6,424 bases of DNA, from positions 5,237 to 11,660 of the forward strand of contig JAGRKR010000235.1 of the NCBI GenBank assembly GCA_020442225.1. Direction: 5' to 3'. The notes under the pieces were generated by a model. That model did not search any database and was not told the DNA's origin. It worked only from the letters and a program-made list of their open reading frames with translations. A program made the position numbers and the translations under genes. This document shows, piece by piece, positions 5,614 through 6,424 of the stretch (positions are counted from its first letter, which is position 1; the number at the start of each line of letters is the position of its first letter). Origin of the DNA: Hyphomicrobiaceae bacterium (GTDB lineage Bacteria > Pseudomonadota > Alphaproteobacteria > Rhizobiales > Hyphomicrobiaceae).

Positions 5614-6303
5614 ATGGCGGAGTGGTGGACCTACTCGCTCAGTGACTTCCTGCTGTTCTCGCCACGAGTCTACTACCGGCTGATCGAACTGCACAACCGC
5701 GACTGGTGGCCCGCGCACCTGGCTGCGGCGCTGCTCGGCCTCGGCCTGGCCGTCACCGTCCGCGCCGAGGGTGCGCGGCTGCAAGCACCACTCCTTGCGC
5801 TGCTCGGCGGCGCCTGGCTGTGGATCGCCTGGGCGTTCTTCTGGGAGCGTTACGCCACCATCAACTGGGCCGCGCCCTACGTGGCGCCGGCCTTCGCATT
5901 GCAGGGGCTCATCCTGATCGTCGCGGCCCTGCTTGCGGCCCGCGCCAAGCCGCCACCGGCAACGCCCGCCCGCCGCACCGTGGGCGGCCTGCTTCTGGCG
6001 TTCGGGCTCGCCGGCTACCCACTGCTGGCGCCGGCGCTCGGCCGTCCGTGGCGCGCTGCGGAGACCTTCGCCGTCCTGCCCGATCCGACTGTCGTCGCGA
6101 CCCTGGGCGTGCTGACGCTGGCGAACCTGCCTCTGCGCCGGCTGGCTCTTGTGGTGCCTGTGCTCTGGTGCCTCGTCACCGGCGCCACGCTCTGGACGAT
6201 GGGCGCGGCGGACGCTTTCGCCGCCCCGGCCGCGGCACTGGCGGCCCTTGTCGCGACCTGGACCAGCGGACGCGGACGCCGCCACACGCCGCCCCGCCCC
6301 TGA
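5614..6303 (+). CDS. DUF6064 family integral membrane protein
   Basis: A 229-residue hydrophobic protein with about six to seven membrane segments (near 33-50, 59-77, 88-109, 122-141, 158-173, 176-195 and 200-217) and a basic, proline-rich tail. Family landmarks are EWWTYSLSDFLLFSPRVYYRL (3-23), W32-P33-A34-H35 at the start of the first helix, ERYATINWAAPY (78-89), LGRPWRAAETF (142-152) and LPDPTVVATLGVL (155-167). DUF6064 has no assigned function; the N-terminal aromatic segment and RYATINWAAPY look like its conserved core. H35 is the only histidine inside a likely membrane helix, so a bis-His haem site within one subunit is not apparent. The ATG follows the reductase TGA with no gap (TGAATG) and has no good Shine-Dalgarno, which indicates translational coupling. 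A functional link to the exported reductase is therefore likely but inferred. The gene ends 22 bp from a convergent neighbour. Confidence 0.88.
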   Translation: MAEWWTYSLSDFLLFSPRVYYRLIELHNRDWWPAHLAAALLGLGLAVTVRAEGARLQAPLLALLGGAWLWIAWAFFWERYATINWAAPYVAPAFALQGLILIVAALLAARAKPPPATPARRTVGGLLLAFGLAGYPLLAPALGRPWRAAETFAVLPDPTVVATLGVLTLANLPLRRLALVVPVLWCLVTGATLWTMGAADAFAAPAAALAALVATWTSGRGRRHTPPRP

Positions 6304-6325
6304 AGCACCCCGCGCTGCGCCCGCG

Positions 6326-6339
6326 TCAGCCTGGGCTGA
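6326..6339. repeat. Short palindrome over the fumarase stop codon
   Basis: TCAGCCTGGGCTGA is a perfect inverted repeat with six-base arms around a two-base centre. It includes the complement of the minus-strand TGA stop. It lies between two convergent genes but has almost no loop and no T-run on either side, so it is not a standard bidirectional terminator. Confidence 0.35.
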
Positions 6340-6424
6340 TCATCTGCTCCGGCCGCACGATGGCATCGAAGTCGTCGGCGGGGATGCCGTCCTTGAGGGC
6401 TTCCTCGCGCAGCGTCGTGCCGTT
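6326..6424 (-). CDS. fumC: Class II fumarase, C-terminal fragment (partial, runs off the window)
   Basis: The last 32 codons and the stop of a minus-strand gene whose 5' part lies beyond the window. The peptide begins NGTTLREEALKDG and ends FDAIVRPEQMISPG. An NGTTLREEAL segment followed by an acidic stretch and a VRPEQM end is the usual C-terminus of class II fumarate hydratase, the cytoplasmic TCA-cycle enzyme converting fumarate to malate. The related aspartate ammonia-lyase has a similar fold and cannot be fully excluded from so short a piece, but its C-termini generally differ. The gene is convergent with DUF6064, 22 bp apart. Confidence 0.75.
   Translation of the reverse strand, partial: NGTTLREEALKDGIPADDFDAIVRPEQMISPG

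Noticed and set aside
5512..6285. A 257-codon antisense open frame opposite the reductase end and the DUF6064 gene
   Set aside because: Arg/Gly/Gln-rich shadow; the plus strand carries a clear DUF6064 signature.

Overview
The window is GC-rich (about two thirds G+C by eye) with strong G/C bias at third codon positions. Tightly packed genes and the particular membrane families (DUF2189, DUF4153, DUF6064) suggest an alphaproteobacterium, most likely of the Hyphomicrobiales/Rhizobiales type. That placement is inference; there is no rRNA or other marker gene. No tRNA, mobile element, CRISPR array or phage gene was seen. Nothing points to recent transfer: codon use looks uniform across all genes.

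Layout, left to right. (1) 1-163: non-coding or unresolved leader with a weak sigma70-like promoter. (2) 164-1603 (+): an MmgE/PrpD-family protein (2-methylcitrate dehydratase / cis-aconitate decarboxylase superfamily) with its active-site residues largely intact. (3) 1600-1613: an exact match to the FNR/FixK operator TTGAT-N4-ATCAA. It overlaps the stop codon of the first gene and sits about 90 bp upstream of the second. (4) 1699-2487 (+): a DUF2189 polytopic membrane protein. (5) 2488-2616: a gap with two small hairpins. (6) 2617-4566 (+): a DUF4153 membrane protein with about 11 membrane segments and a soluble C-terminal third. (7) 4567-4692: a gap holding a degenerate FNR-like dyad and a 13-bp imperfect tandem repeat. 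(8) 4693-5613 (+): an aldo/keto reductase carrying a clear Tat signal peptide. (9) 5614-6303 (+): a DUF6064 membrane protein whose ATG directly abuts the preceding stop (TGAATG). (10) 6326-6424 (-): the last 32 codons of a convergent gene, best read as class II fumarase (fumC).

How the genes may work together. The best-supported unit is the back-to-back pair of an exported aldo/keto reductase and a DUF6064 membrane protein, probably co-translated, which could be a small envelope redox module. The perfect FNR/FixK box suggests that the DUF2189 gene, and perhaps the DUF4153 gene 129 bp further on, responds to low oxygen. The MmgE/PrpD gene looks like a separate metabolic gene. The most interesting points are the oxygen-type operator in front of an uncharacterised membrane protein, and the export of an enzyme type that normally depends on cytoplasmic NADPH.
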